Notes under the pieces: model-generated | Database searches by the model: none | The model's input: the letters and a program-made list of their open reading frames with translations, nothing else | Told to the model about the DNA's origin: nothing | Assembly: GCF_001280005.1 (NCBI RefSeq) | Contig: NZ_LGDW01000462.1 | Span: forward strand, 1-43,229 | Direction of reading: 5' to 3' | DNA: 43,229 nt | Origin: Streptomyces sp. NRRL WC-3618 | Lineage (GTDB): Bacteria; Actinomycetota; Actinomycetes; Streptomycetales; Streptomycetaceae | Shown here: positions 7,328-16,132 of the stretch, piece after piece | Layout: each line of letters opens with the position of its first letter | How positions within the stretch are numbered: position 1 is the first letter of the stretch | Program-made: the position numbers and the translations under genes

Positions 7328-7636
7328 GTGTTCACCCCGAAATACCCGCCGCAGGACACCGCCCCGATCCCCACCACCTTGACGGCCCCGACCGCCTACA
7401 CCCCGGCGCACTACGTCCCGGCCCCCGCCCCCGTTCCGTCTGCCCCGGTCTCCAACCGGCCGACCGTCCAACTCACCCCTGGCAGCACGCTCGCCCTCGT
7501 CGCCGGTGGCAGCGCCGCCGTCCTGGTCGTCGGCACGGTCCTGGTCTCCATGCTCCTCGCCGTCGCCATCACCGCCGCATCCGTCGCCGTCTGCGCGGTC
7601 GTCATCCGCTCCATCCTCAAGGGGAACAAGGCGTGA
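7328..7636 (+). CDS. SpdD-like spread protein
   Basis: 102 residues starting at a GTG preceded by GAAGGGA. The first 50 are Pro/Ala/Thr-rich (PAHYVPAPAPVPSAP). A long hydrophobic region (about 55-95) ends in a basic tail, IRSILKGNKA. This matches the SpdD-like family of AICEs and conjugative plasmids, which act with other Spd proteins in spreading DNA along hyphae. Its TGA overlaps the GTG of the replication initiator (GTGA). Confidence 0.78.
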   Translation: MFTPKYPPQDTAPIPTTLTAPTAYTPAHYVPAPAPVPSAPVSNRPTVQLTPGSTLALVAGGSAAVLVVGTVLVSMLLAVAITAASVAVCAVVIRSILKGNKA

Positions 7637-9024
7637 CCAACTCCGCCACCATTGCGGGCCTGGATCCGGCCGCCCTCGCCGACGTGCTGAGGCTGGCCGG
7701 GTCCCCCGGCTTCGACCGCGTCCAAGACCAAATCCGCCGCACGGGCGGCTGCTCCGACCCGATCCACCTCCAGGGCACCACCGTCACCCGCGACAAGGCG
7801 ACTGGGCAGGTACTCCACTCGTACAGCACCGACAGCGAACCCGGCGGGCGGCTCCGGATCGCCTGCGGCAACCGCCGCGCCTCCCGCTGCCCGGCCTGCG
7901 CCTGGACCTACGCGGGCGACACCTACCACCTCATCCGCGCCGGACTCGTCGGCGACCCCGCCAAAGGCACCCCGCACACGATCCGGGACCACCCCCGCGT
8001 CTTCGCCACCCTGACCGCCCCCTCCTTCGGCTCTGTCCACAACCGCCCCGGCAACCGGCCGTGCCGCTGCGGCATCCGCCACGGCGAGGACGCGCCCGAA
8101 CTCGGCACCCCGCTCAACCCGGACACGTACGACTACGCGGGCGCGGTGCTGTGGAACAACCACGCATCGGAGCTGTGGCGGTACTTCACGATCTACCTGC
8201 GCCGTGAGATCGCCCGCCGGGCCGGCCTCACGCAGAAAGCGGCCCGCGAAGCCTCCCGCGTCTCCTTCGGCAAGGTCGCCGAGTACCAGAAGCGCGGAGC
8301 CGTCCACTTCCACGCCGTGATCCGCTTCGACGGACCTGACGGACCGGACTCGCCGCCCCCGGCCTGGGCCACCCTCGACCTCCTCACCGCCGCGATCCAC
8401 TCCGCAGCCGCCCGCGTCGCGGTCGACGTGCCCTCGGCCGGTGACCAGCCCGCCCGAACTCTGCGCTGGGGCACCCAACTCGACGTCCAGCCGATCGGTG
8501 CCTTCGGCCACGGTGAGGAGATCACCGAAGCTGCCGTGGCCTCGTACGTCGCCAAGTACGCCACCAAGGCGGCCGAGACCACCGGCACCGTCGACCGCCG
8601 CGTCGGCAACAAGGAGGCCCTGGTCCTGCTCGGGGTGCCCGACCACCCCCGCCGACTCATCGAAGCCTGCCTCGACCTCCACGCGCTCTACCCGGACCGC
8701 AAGTTGCAGGACTGGGCTCACATGCTCGGCTTCCGCGGCCACTTCTCCACCAAGTCCCGCCGGTACTCGACCACCCTCGGCGCACTCCGCCAGACCCGCG
8801 CCGATTACCGCGCAGCCCAACAGCGCGAAGCCCTCGGCCTGCCCGACCCCCACACCCCGGAGACAACCACCCTGACCCTCGCCCACTGGTCCTACGCCGG
8901 ACACGGCCACACCCCTGGTGAATCCTGGCTCGCCGCCAACATCCGCCGCGACATCGAACTCAACCGCGAAACCGCCCGCGAAGCCCTACGAGACGAACTC
9001 GACCTGGACGGAGCTGACGCATGA
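7633..9024 (+). CDS. repSA: Replication initiator of the RepSA rolling-circle family
   Basis: 463 residues from the GTG at 7633, coupled to spdD by a 4-base overlap. A Cys-rich part (CGNRRASRCPAC near 78-89 and CRC near 144-146) suggests metal-bound fingers. HFHAVIRFDG (225-234) is the HUH-like metal site and YVAKYATKAAE (305-315) supplies the candidate nicking tyrosine. RepSA of pSAM2 nicks its origin to start rolling-circle replication after excision. Length and motifs look complete. Its stop overlaps the excisionase start (ATGA). Confidence 0.9.
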   Translation: MTNSATIAGLDPAALADVLRLAGSPGFDRVQDQIRRTGGCSDPIHLQGTTVTRDKATGQVLHSYSTDSEPGGRLRIACGNRRASRCPACAWTYAGDTYHLIRAGLVGDPAKGTPHTIRDHPRVFATLTAPSFGSVHNRPGNRPCRCGIRHGEDAPELGTPLNPDTYDYAGAVLWNNHASELWRYFTIYLRREIARRAGLTQKAAREASRVSFGKVAEYQKRGAVHFHAVIRFDGPDGPDSPPPAWATLDLLTAAIHSAAARVAVDVPSAGDQPARTLRWGTQLDVQPIGAFGHGEEITEAAVASYVAKYATKAAETTGTVDRRVGNKEALVLLGVPDHPRRLIEACLDLHALYPDRKLQDWAHMLGFRGHFSTKSRRYSTTLGALRQTRADYRAAQQREALGLPDPHTPETTTLTLAHWSYAGHGHTPGESWLAANIRRDIELNRETAREALRDELDLDGADA

Positions 9025-9209
9025 CCACCGCCGCCCCCGAGCTGCTTACCGTCCCTGAGGTCATGACTCGGCTCAAGGTCGGCCGCACCAAGGTCTACGA
9101 CCTCATCCGCACCCGCCGCCTGGTCTCCATCAAGGTCGACGGATGCCGCCGTATCCCGGACGACGCCGTACGCACCTTCATCCGGCACCAGATGGGAGAC
9201 GCGGCCTGA
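9021..9209 (+). CDS. xis: Excisionase, MerR-like helix-turn-helix (Xis)
   Basis: 62 residues: LLTVPEVMTRLKVGRTKVYD followed by RTRRLVSIKVDGCRRIPDDAV, the winged-helix layout of excisionase/AlpA-type HTH_17 proteins. Xis bends DNA at the att sites and, with Int, drives excision. It overlaps repSA by 4 bases (ATGA) and int by one base (TGATG), so rep, xis and int are translationally coupled. Confidence 0.9.
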   Translation: MTTAAPELLTVPEVMTRLKVGRTKVYDLIRTRRLVSIKVDGCRRIPDDAVRTFIRHQMGDAA

Positions 9210-10376
9210 TGACCAAGCGTCGTGGTCGCGGTGACGGCGGCCTGCACTGGGATGAGAAGAGACAGCGGTGGATCGCCACGGCGAACCTCGGCTTCGACCC
9301 GAGCGGCAAGCGGATCGTGAAGCGGGGGAGTGGCAAGACCAAGACGGAGGCGAAGAACAAGCTCAAGGAAGTACTGCGGGACCATGAAGACGGCCTCGCC
9401 ATCGCGCCCACCAACTACACGGTCAAGGACGCGGTAGCGGATTGGCTCGCCTACGGCCTGGCCGGCCTCGACCCCAACACCGTCGAGACCACCACGCTCC
9501 TGAGCCAGAAGCACGTCATTCCGTCGCTCGGCGCTCGCAAGCTTCGCGACCTCAGCGCGGAGGACGTGGACCGCTGGCTCGCCACCAAGGCGAAGACGCT
9601 CAGCACTCGCACCCTCCAGTCGATCCACTCGTACCTGAACCGTGCGGTCAAGCGGGCCATGGCGCGGGACAAGGTGAAGCGCAACGTCGTCGAGCTGTGC
9701 TCAGTGCCCCAGGGCCAGGCAGGGCGTCCGTCCAAGGCGCTCACCTTCGCCCAGGCCGAGTCCGTGCTCAAGGGTGCCGAGGGAACCTCGATGTACGCGT
9801 ACATCGTCCTCGCGCTGCTGACCGGTGCCCGTACCGAGGAGCTTCGGGCTCTCACCTGGGACCACGTCTTTCTGAAAGGCCGACCGGACTTCGACCCGCC
9901 GCAGCCTCCGCACATCGCCGTTTGGCGGTCGGTCCGGCGGAGCGGGGACACCAAAACTCGGAAGTCCCGGCGGACGCTCGCTCTGCCGGCGCGCTGCGTC
10001 GATGCGCTCTGGCAGCAATTCGAAGACCAGGTGGGATCGGCTCGCCGCTGACGAGAAATGGGAGGAACACGGACTCGTCTTCTCCTCGGCTGTCGGCAAG
10101 CCGCTCGACGCGGCCAACGTCCGCCGCGCCTTCCGCCAGGCACTCAAGGACGTCGACGGGATCGACGCCGACGAGTGGACGCCTCGGGAGCTCCGGCACA
10201 GCTTCGTGTCCCTGCTCTCCGACCGGGGTGTCCCGCTGGAGGAGATCTCCAGGCTCGTGGGGCACTCCGGTACCGCCGTGACGGAGGAGGTCTACCGGAA
10301 GCAGATCCGGCCCGTCATCCAGACTGGTGCCGTGGTCATGGACGGCATCTTCGGGGGCACGCTGAAGCAGTCGTAG
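9209..10376 (+). pseudogene. int: Tyrosine integrase of the AICE, split by a frameshift near 10030
   Basis: The first frame (9209-10051) gives the SAM-like core-binding domain and the first catalytic arginine (LTGARTEELRAL), then diverges after ALWQQFEDQ and stops at 10051. The second frame (10002-10376) resumes at WDRLAADEKWEEHGLVF with the catalytic block LRHSF, the histidine of LVGHSG and the tyrosine in TEEVYRKQI. Skipping one base in the GG after GACCA (about 10030) restores one protein of about 388 residues. It may be a true loss-of-function mutation, a sequencing error in a G-run or, less likely, programmed slippage. Confidence 0.85.
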
Positions 10377-10421
10377 GCACTCAGAAATCGATAGTCACGC
10401 AGTTAGACACGCAGCAACGCC

Positions 10422-10454
10422 AGAGGGCCCTTACCTACCCGGTAAGGGCCCTCT
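10422..10454. terminator. 14-bp perfect stem-loop between int and tRNA-Pro
   Basis: AGAGGGCCCTTACC (10422-10435) pairs with GGTAAGGGCCCTCT (10441-10454) around a 5-base loop. It can terminate both the int transcript on the + strand and the tRNA transcript on the - strand. Confidence 0.75.
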
Positions 10455-10471
10455 GATCTGCTATCTAGCTG

Positions 10472-10549
<78 letters not shown>

Positions 10550-10596
10550 CGCCGCTTGTCCTGCTTGACCTGCTTGTCGTGGCGACGTCGTTTACT

Positions 10597-11373
10597 TTAG
10601 CCCACCGGTGGCCCCAGGCGAAATCCGGTTTTGGCGCGGTGGTGGACGGGGTTCGGGCGGATGTGGTCGAGGGTTATGAGGAGGACGGCGAGGGCGTAGA
10701 TGGCGAGGCCGAGGAGGAGGGCGTTGGCCAGGACGCTCTTGTAGCCGTCCGCGTCCACGTCCAGGAAGCCGTACAGGTAGCGGTTCGGTGTGCCGGGGAC
10801 GAGGAGTTCGCCTCGGGCCAGGGAGAACGCCAGGTACGCCAGGGGGTACAGGAGCCACGACGCCGCCTGGCGCAGGTGCAGGTGGCCCGAGGGGGTCAGC
10901 AGGAGCCAGTTCACGAGTGCCGCGATGGGGACCGCCGTATGCAGGAGCTGGTTCGTGACGGCGTGCCAGCCCGTTGGTGGGGGCGGGGTGGTGAACGGGC
11001 CCGACGGGTTGGCCACCAGCAGGTGGTGGACCAGGGCGGCGATGACGACGTACAGGAGTGTCGCTCCTGTCAGGGTGTCGGGCAGGGGGCGGTGGGCCGT
11101 CCAGGCGCGGCGGGCCGCGGTGGTCATGACGACGGTCAGCAGGATGGCGCTCTGGATGGAGAACTGGCTCAGGACCTGGGCGGGGCTGCCCAGGAGCAGT
11201 TCGACGGTCACGGCCGTGGCCGCCGCGGCGGCGGTGAGGAGGCGGAAGATCGCCGTCAGGGGGCGGCGTACCGGCGTCACCACCGCCGTCGCGGGGACGG
11301 AGGACGGGAGGAGGGTGGGGCCGCCCGGGAGCGCGGGGAGGTCCGGTATGTCCCTGGGTATCGGAGCGGTCAT
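10597..11373 (-). CDS. Pr6Pr family integral membrane protein
   Basis: 258 residues with about six hydrophobic segments after a Pro-rich N-terminus. The [27 protein letters not shown] and [23 protein letters not shown] stretches, and the YLYGFLDV segment before the last helix, match the Pr6Pr (FAR-17a/AIG1-like) membrane family. No activity is established for the bacterial members. It is a single gene flanked by the tRNA and a metallophosphoesterase gene on the same strand. Sequence between it and the tRNA (about 50 bases) is featureless. Confidence 0.75.
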   Translation of the reverse strand: MTAPIPRDIPDLPALPGGPTLLPSSVPATAVVTPVRRPLTAIFRLLTAAAAATAVTVELLLGSPAQVLSQFSIQSAILLTVVMTTAARRAWTAHRPLPDTLTGATLLYVVIAALVHHLLVANPSGPFTTPPPPTGWHAVTNQLLHTAVPIAALVNWLLLTPSGHLHLRQAASWLLYPLAYLAFSLARGELLVPGTPNRYLYGFLDVDADGYKSVLANALLLGLAIYALAVLLITLDHIRPNPVHHRAKTGFRLGPPVG

Positions 11374-11449
11374 GCCCTCACGCTAGGGCGTTAGGGCAAA
11401 TGGGGCGATTCGGGTGGGCCGTGCGGGTTGCGCCTGCTGTGCCCGCTGT

Positions 11450-12376
11450 TTACGCCCGCGCGGTCAGTGTCAGCAGTGTCGCTTCCGGTGGGCAGGCGAA
11501 CCGTACCGGCGTGTAGCGGTTCGCGCCGCAGCCCGCCGAGACGTGGAGGTACGACGTCCGGCCCTCCGCGGTGTGCGTCGACAGGCCCTTCACGCGGTCG
11601 GTGTCGAGGTCGCAGTTGGTGACGAGGGCGCCGTAGAAGGGGATGCACAGCTGGCCGCCGTGCGTGTGGCCGGCGAGAGTCAGCGGGTACGCGTCCGCTG
11701 TGAACGCGTCCAGGACGCGGAGGTAGGGGGCGTGGACGACGGCCATCGAGAAGTCGGCCGTCTCGGAGGGGCCGCCGGCCACCTGCGCGTACCGGTCCCG
11801 CTTGATGTGGGGGTCGTCCAGGCCCGTCAGCTCCAGCGACAGGCCGTCGATCTTCAGCGTGCCCCGGGTGTTCGTCAGGTTCAGCCAGCCCGCCGCGTCG
11901 AAGCCGTCGCGCAGCTCCTCCCACGGGTTGTGGACGACGTCGACGGCGGGCGGGTTGCCGTTGAGGCCGTGTTTGCCCTGGGCCTTCTCGAGCAGATAGC
12001 GGGCGGGGTTACGGGGCTTGGGGCCGTAGTAGTCGTTGGAGCCGAAGACGTACGCACCCGGGAACTCCATCAGCGGACCGAGCGCGTCCAGCACCTCGGG
12101 CACGCCCTCCGGGTCGGACAGGTTGTCGCCCGTGTTGATCACGAAGTCGGGGCGGAGACCGGCGAGGGAGCGCAGCCAGCGCTGCTTCTTGTACTGGCCG
12201 CCGACCATGTGGATGTCGGAGACCTGGATCACGCGCAGGGGACGCATACCGGGGGGCAGCACCGGCACGGTCACTCGTCGAAGGCGGAAGGAACGGGTCT
12301 CGAAACCCGCCGAGTAGACGAGGCCGGCGGCGGCAACCGCCGTGATTCCCAGGGGTACTCCGTATCGCGCGCGCAT
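11450..12376 (-). CDS. Metallophosphoesterase with N-terminal membrane anchor
   Basis: 308 residues. A signal-anchor helix (about 8-24) is followed by the calcineurin-like metal sites in order: SDIHM, NTGDN, FGSNDYY, VVHAP and GHTHGGQ. All binuclear-metal ligands are present. The family includes UDP-2,3-diacylglucosamine hydrolase-like and YkuE/YaeI-type envelope phosphodiesterases, and the anchor places the active site outside the membrane. A homologue neighbours ponA2 in mycobacteria (Rv3683 region), consistent with an envelope role. Confidence 0.88.
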   Translation of the reverse strand: MRARYGVPLGITAVAAAGLVYSAGFETRSFRLRRVTVPVLPPGMRPLRVIQVSDIHMVGGQYKKQRWLRSLAGLRPDFVINTGDNLSDPEGVPEVLDALGPLMEFPGAYVFGSNDYYGPKPRNPARYLLEKAQGKHGLNGNPPAVDVVHNPWEELRDGFDAAGWLNLTNTRGTLKIDGLSLELTGLDDPHIKRDRYAQVAGGPSETADFSMAVVHAPYLRVLDAFTADAYPLTLAGHTHGGQLCIPFYGALVTNCDLDTDRVKGLSTHTAEGRTSYLHVSAGCGANRYTPVRFACPPEATLLTLTARA

Positions 12377-12454
12377 GCGCCCATCGTGTCAGGCGAGGGG
12401 GGACGGTGGAAATCCACGGGCGGCCGGCTTCCCGCACCTGCGACAATCGATCCC

Positions 12455-12919
12455 ATGACCACGCTCAAGTCGAAGCTCAGGGAAGACCTCAACACCGCCA
12501 TCAGGGCGCGCGACGAACTCCGCTCCTCGACGCTCCGGCTGACCCTCACCGCCATCACCCAGGAAGAGGTCTCCGGCACGGAGAAGCGCGAGCTCTCCGA
12601 CGAGGAGGTCACCAAGGTGATCACCCGCGAGGCCAAGAAGCGCCGCGAGGCCGCCGAGGCCTTCGCGCAGGGCGACCGCCCGGAGCAGGCCGCGCGCGAG
12701 AAGGCGGAGGGCGAGATCCTCGCCACCTACCTGCCCAAGCAGCTCGACGACGACGAGTTGAACCGGATCGTCGCCCAGGCCGTCGAGGAGGCCAAGGCGG
12801 CCGGCGCCGAAGGGCCGCGTGCGATGGGCCAGGTCATGAAGATCGTGAACCCGAAGGTCGCCGGCCTCGCCGAGGGCGGCCGGGTCGCCGCCGCGGTCAA
12901 GAAGCTCCTCGCCGGCTGA
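12455..12919 (+). CDS. GatB/YqeY domain-containing protein
   Basis: 154 residues. It aligns throughout with YqeY: LKSKLREDLNTAIRARDELR at the start, TREAKKRREAAEAF, EKAEGEILATYLPKQLDDDEL and GQVMKIVNPKVAG. It resembles the tRNA-binding tail of GatB, and an amidotransferase-related role is presumed but unproven. GACAAT at 12442-12447 is 7 bases before the ATG, so the mRNA is probably leaderless. It converges on the PBP gene across a strong hairpin. Confidence 0.92.
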   Translation: MTTLKSKLREDLNTAIRARDELRSSTLRLTLTAITQEEVSGTEKRELSDEEVTKVITREAKKRREAAEAFAQGDRPEQAAREKAEGEILATYLPKQLDDDELNRIVAQAVEEAKAAGAEGPRAMGQVMKIVNPKVAGLAEGGRVAAAVKKLLAG

Positions 12920-12977
12920 CCGGCCGCGAACACCGCCGCGCCGGTACGTCACTGGACACCGGCGCGTCTGTACGTCG

Positions 12978-13011
12978 ACGGGGGCGCCCTTCTCAAGAAG
13001 GGCGCCCCCGT
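12978..13011. terminator. Bidirectional terminator between yqeY and PBP genes
   Basis: ACGGGGGCGCCCTT (12978-12991) and AAGGGCGCCCCCGT (12998-13011) form a perfect 14-bp stem around a 6-base loop, midway between two convergent genes. Confidence 0.85.
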
Positions 13012-13067
13012 TCACGTACGACGGACTCTCTACGACTCACTCACCGCGTCCCGGGCGGGTGGACCCT

Positions 13068-15374
13068 CTACGGGAACCCTCCGGTGAAGCCGTTGCCGCC
13101 GTTCCCGTTCCCATTGCCGTTCCCGTTGTTGCCGCCGTTGTCGTTGCCCTGGACGAAGCCCTCGGGGAACGAGAACGTCGGGTTCGGGAACGTGTTGCCG
13201 CCGTTGTCGCCGCCGTTCGTCGCGCCGGCGATGTTGTTGCCGTTGTTGTCCCCGTTGTCGCCGTCACCCCTGCCGTCGCCCTTGTCGGCAGGCTTCGGGG
13301 GGGCCGGTTCGATGATCGGGATGATGTTGAACTTCCCGGAGTCCTTGCCGACGAGGGCGCCGGTCATGGCGTCCTTCCAGATGGGACCCGGGACCTTGCC
13401 GCCGTAGACGAGTTCCCAGAACTGGCCGCCGATGCTGATGTTGGTCATCTTCACGTTCTGCATGGCGCTGCCGACCCAGACCGCGCCGGACAGGGCCGGC
13501 GTGTAGCCGACGAACCAGGCGTTCTTGCGGGCGTCCGTCGTACCCGTCTTACCGGCGTTGTCGCGGTCGGTGAGGCCGGCCTCCTTGCCGGTACCGGAGT
13601 CGACGACGCCCTGCAGAAGGGTGTTGATCGTGTCGGCGGTCTTCTCCGACATCGCGCGCGAGCACGTCGACTTCGGGACCTCCAGCGACTTCTCCACGCC
13701 GTTCGCCTTCTGCGTGATCGACTCGATGGCGACCGGCGTGCAGTACATGCCCCGGGAGGCGAAGGCCGCGTACGCGCTAGCCATCGTCAGCGGCGAGATG
13801 CCCTTGGAACCGAGGGCGATGGCGGGAACCTCGGGCAGCTTGTCGCCGTTGCCCTGCCTCACGTGCAGCGCGTCGGTCATCTTGGCGACCGGGCAGAGGC
13901 CGATGTCGGAGATCATCTGGACGAAGTAGGTGTTGACCGACAGCTCCATCGCCTTGCGCAGGCGGAAGGGGCCCTTCTCCGACTCGCTCTCGTTCTCGAG
14001 CTTCTCGTCCGTCAGGTTGGTCCACGGCTTGCCGCTGCACGTCTGGACCGGGCTCGGGTACGTCATCTGGTACGGCGACGAGTACTCCTGGATCGCCGGG
14101 CGCCCCTCCTCCAGCGCCGCCGCCGCCACGAACGGTTTGAACGTCGAACCGGTCGGGAAGCCGAAGTTGGAGCCGCCCCGGTCGCTGCCGACCGAGTAGT
14201 TGATCTCGGTCTCGTTCTTGCCGTAGCCGTACGGCTTCGACTGGCCCATGCCGAGGATCTTGCCGGTGCCCGGCTCGACCAGCGTGACCGCCGTCGCGAC
14301 CGAGTCCGACTTGTTCACGTGCTGCTTGATCGACGCCTGCACGGACGCCTGCGACTGCGGGTCCAGCGTCGTACGGATCGTCAGGCCGCCCTGGTCCCAG
14401 ATCTTCGTCCGGTCCTCGCGGGTCTTGCCGAAGACCGGGTTGGCGAGGAACTCCTTCTCGACGTACTTGCAGAAGAAGCTGGCCCCCTGGACCGCCGCGA
14501 TGCAGCCGTTCTTGGGCTGGCTGACCTTCAGGCCGAGCGGCGCCTTCTTGGCAGCCTCGGCCGCCTGCGGGGTGATGTCACCGACCTCCGACATCCGCTT
14601 GAGCACGGTGTTGCGGCGCTTGATGGCCTCCGCCGGGTCGTTCACCGGGTCGTAGCGGGTGGGCGACTGGACGATGCCGGCCAGGAGGGCCGCCTGGGGG
14701 AGGGTGAGGTCCTTGGCGGCCTTGGAGAAGTAGCGCCGGGAGCCGGCCTCGGCGCCGTAGGCCTGCTGGCCGAAGAACGTGATGTTCAGGTAGTTCTCGA
14801 GGATCTTCTTCTTGCCCAGCTGCTCCTCGACCTGGATCGCGTACTTCAGCTCCTTGATCTTGCGGCCGATGGTCTGCTGCTGGGCCTGCGCGACCTTCGT
14901 CGGGTCGTCGCCCGCCTCCTCGACGAACACGTTCTTCACCAGCTGCTGCGTGAGCGTGGAGGCGCCCTCCGCGACGCCACCGCTCTGCGCGTTCTTGTTG
15001 AGGGCGCGCAGGACGCCCTTGAGGTCGATCGCGCCGTGCTCGTAGAACCGGGAGTCCTCGATCGCGACGATCGCCTTTTGGAGGTACGGCGAGATGTCCT
15101 TGAGCTCGACGACCGTGCGGTCACGCGAGTAGACCGTGGCGATCTGACCGCCCTTGGCGTCCAGGATCGTGGTGCGCTGGCTCAGCGGCGGGCGCTTGAG
15201 ATTGGCCGGGATCTCGTCGAACCCCTCGACCGACCCCTTGGCCGCGAGACCGAGCGCGCCGGCGGCGGGCAGGGCGATCCCCGCCATGACGGCTCCCGCG
15301 AGCACGCTGACACCGAGGAACTTGGCGGCCTGCTGTGTTGCCGACAGGCCACCGCCCGAGCGCTTGTTTGGCAT
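13068..15374 (-). CDS. Class A penicillin-binding protein (transglycosylase/transpeptidase)
   Basis: 768 residues. A short cytoplasmic end and one membrane helix (about 18-46) precede a GT51 glycosyltransferase domain (about 60-250; AIEDSRFYEHG, GGVAEGASTLTQQLVKN). The transpeptidase follows with STFK near 406, SVN near 476 and KTGTT near 606. The last 70 residues are a Gly/Asn/Asp low-complexity tail. The enzyme polymerises and crosslinks peptidoglycan outside the membrane. Divergence from a WhiB gene mirrors ponA2-whiB4 of mycobacteria, so it is probably the Streptomyces counterpart of PonA2, although no PASTA domain is visible. Confidence 0.93.
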   Translation of the reverse strand: MPNKRSGGGLSATQQAAKFLGVSVLAGAVMAGIALPAAGALGLAAKGSVEGFDEIPANLKRPPLSQRTTILDAKGGQIATVYSRDRTVVELKDISPYLQKAIVAIEDSRFYEHGAIDLKGVLRALNKNAQSGGVAEGASTLTQQLVKNVFVEEAGDDPTKVAQAQQQTIGRKIKELKYAIQVEEQLGKKKILENYLNITFFGQQAYGAEAGSRRYFSKAAKDLTLPQAALLAGIVQSPTRYDPVNDPAEAIKRRNTVLKRMSEVGDITPQAAEAAKKAPLGLKVSQPKNGCIAAVQGASFFCKYVEKEFLANPVFGKTREDRTKIWDQGGLTIRTTLDPQSQASVQASIKQHVNKSDSVATAVTLVEPGTGKILGMGQSKPYGYGKNETEINYSVGSDRGGSNFGFPTGSTFKPFVAAAALEEGRPAIQEYSSPYQMTYPSPVQTCSGKPWTNLTDEKLENESESEKGPFRLRKAMELSVNTYFVQMISDIGLCPVAKMTDALHVRQGNGDKLPEVPAIALGSKGISPLTMASAYAAFASRGMYCTPVAIESITQKANGVEKSLEVPKSTCSRAMSEKTADTINTLLQGVVDSGTGKEAGLTDRDNAGKTGTTDARKNAWFVGYTPALSGAVWVGSAMQNVKMTNISIGGQFWELVYGGKVPGPIWKDAMTGALVGKDSGKFNIIPIIEPAPPKPADKGDGRGDGDNGDNNGNNIAGATNGGDNGGNTFPNPTFSFPEGFVQGNDNGGNNGNGNGNGNGGNGFTGGFP

Positions 15375-15783
15375 GAGGGCAGCCTACGTTCTCATTCGCC
15401 GGACACAGATACAGGCCTTGGCCTAAGCTGCTCACAACTGTCACAGCAGTGAGGTCACGTATCAATACGTCCGTGAGACCCGAATCGTTTCGGATGTAGT
15501 CCAACTTTTTTTGTGGAATATGTGCCCGGATCCGCCTTGTGTGTCACGAGGTGTCCGTTGTGACCCAGCTGAACTGTCCCGCTTTGTCGGGATGGTCACG
15601 CATGTCGGTCGCTCACTCCCCCGGGTGATCTGCCGCTTACCCATAGTCCGTTCGGGCCATTCAAGATTGGGCCCGACGGGGGTGTTGCGCTGTGCCTGCC
15701 TTCCGTAACGTCCTCAACTGGCGGCGGTGAATATGCCGCTGCCGCCGTGGGGGAGCCTCGATTCGGGAGAGGACGGCGCCGGT
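15375..15783. promoter_or_regulatory. 409-base divergent regulatory region between PBP and wblA
   Basis: No gene seen. The left half is relatively AT-rich, with a T-run near 15506-15512. GTCAC at 15543-15547 and GTGAC at 15560-15564 form an inverted pair separated by 12 bases. wblA of S. coelicolor is known for a long leader and control by developmental regulators, so the length is expected. I could not assign individual binding sites with confidence. Confidence 0.5.
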
Positions 15784-16122
15784 ATGGGCTGGGTAACCGA
15801 CTGGAGTGCGCAGGCGGCCTGCCGCACTACCGATCCGGATGAACTGTTCGTTCAAGGAGCAGCGCAGAACAGGGCCAAGGCGGTGTGCACCGGATGTCCG
15901 GTACGCACGGAATGCCTGGCTGACGCGCTCGACAACCGTGTCGAGTTCGGCGTGTGGGGAGGAATGACGGAGCGGGAGCGCCGCGCACTGCTGCGCAGGC
16001 GTCCCACTGTCACCTCGTGGCGTCGGCTGCTCGAGACAGCGCGTACGGAGTACGAGCGGGGGGCGGGAATCCTGCCTCTCGACGAGGAAGAGGTGTACGA
16101 GAACTACTTGGCGGTGGGCTGA
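15784..16122 (+). CDS. wblA: WhiB-like iron-sulfur regulator WblA
   Basis: 112 residues from the ATG at 15784, beginning MGWVTDWSAQAACR. The [4Fe-4S] ligands are the Cys of AACR and the three in CTGCPVRTEC, followed by the FGVWGGM turn and the basic RRALLRRRP DNA-binding tail. The body matches S. coelicolor WblA as I know it, a global developmental and antibiotic regulator orthologous to WhiB4. GGGAGAGGA lies about 10 bases upstream. In-frame starts at 15727 (GTG) and 15733 (ATG) would extend the protein by up to 19 residues that are unlike the family. Confidence 0.95.
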   Translation: MGWVTDWSAQAACRTTDPDELFVQGAAQNRAKAVCTGCPVRTECLADALDNRVEFGVWGGMTERERRALLRRRPTVTSWRRLLETARTEYERGAGILPLDEEEVYENYLAVG

Positions 16123-16132
16123 GCCTTCCCGG

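Larger units (their letters stand above)
1..10471. mobile_element. Actinomycete integrative and conjugative element (AICE), left end not in window
   Basis: A run of pSAM2/SLP1-type genes all on the + strand: TraSA-type translocase, DUF2637 and Spd proteins, RepSA-type initiator, excisionase and tyrosine integrase. It ends next to the 3' end of a tRNA-Pro gene, the usual AICE arrangement with int/xis beside the attachment site. AICEs integrate site-specifically in tRNA genes, replicate by rolling circle when excised, and move double-stranded DNA with one FtsK-like protein. I found no second copy of the tRNA 3' segment near position 1, so the left boundary probably lies beyond the window. The integrase is frameshifted, so the copy may be fixed in the chromosome. 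Confidence 0.88.

Noticed and set aside
13059..15452. 797-residue + strand frame antisense to the PBP gene
   Set aside because: Arg/Asp/Leu-rich composition is a GC-skew artefact; the - strand frame has all PBP motifs.
15543..15564. BldD-type GTCAC/GTGAC site in the wblA leader
   Set aside because: Spacing and flanks do not convincingly match the consensus; noted only as an inverted pair.
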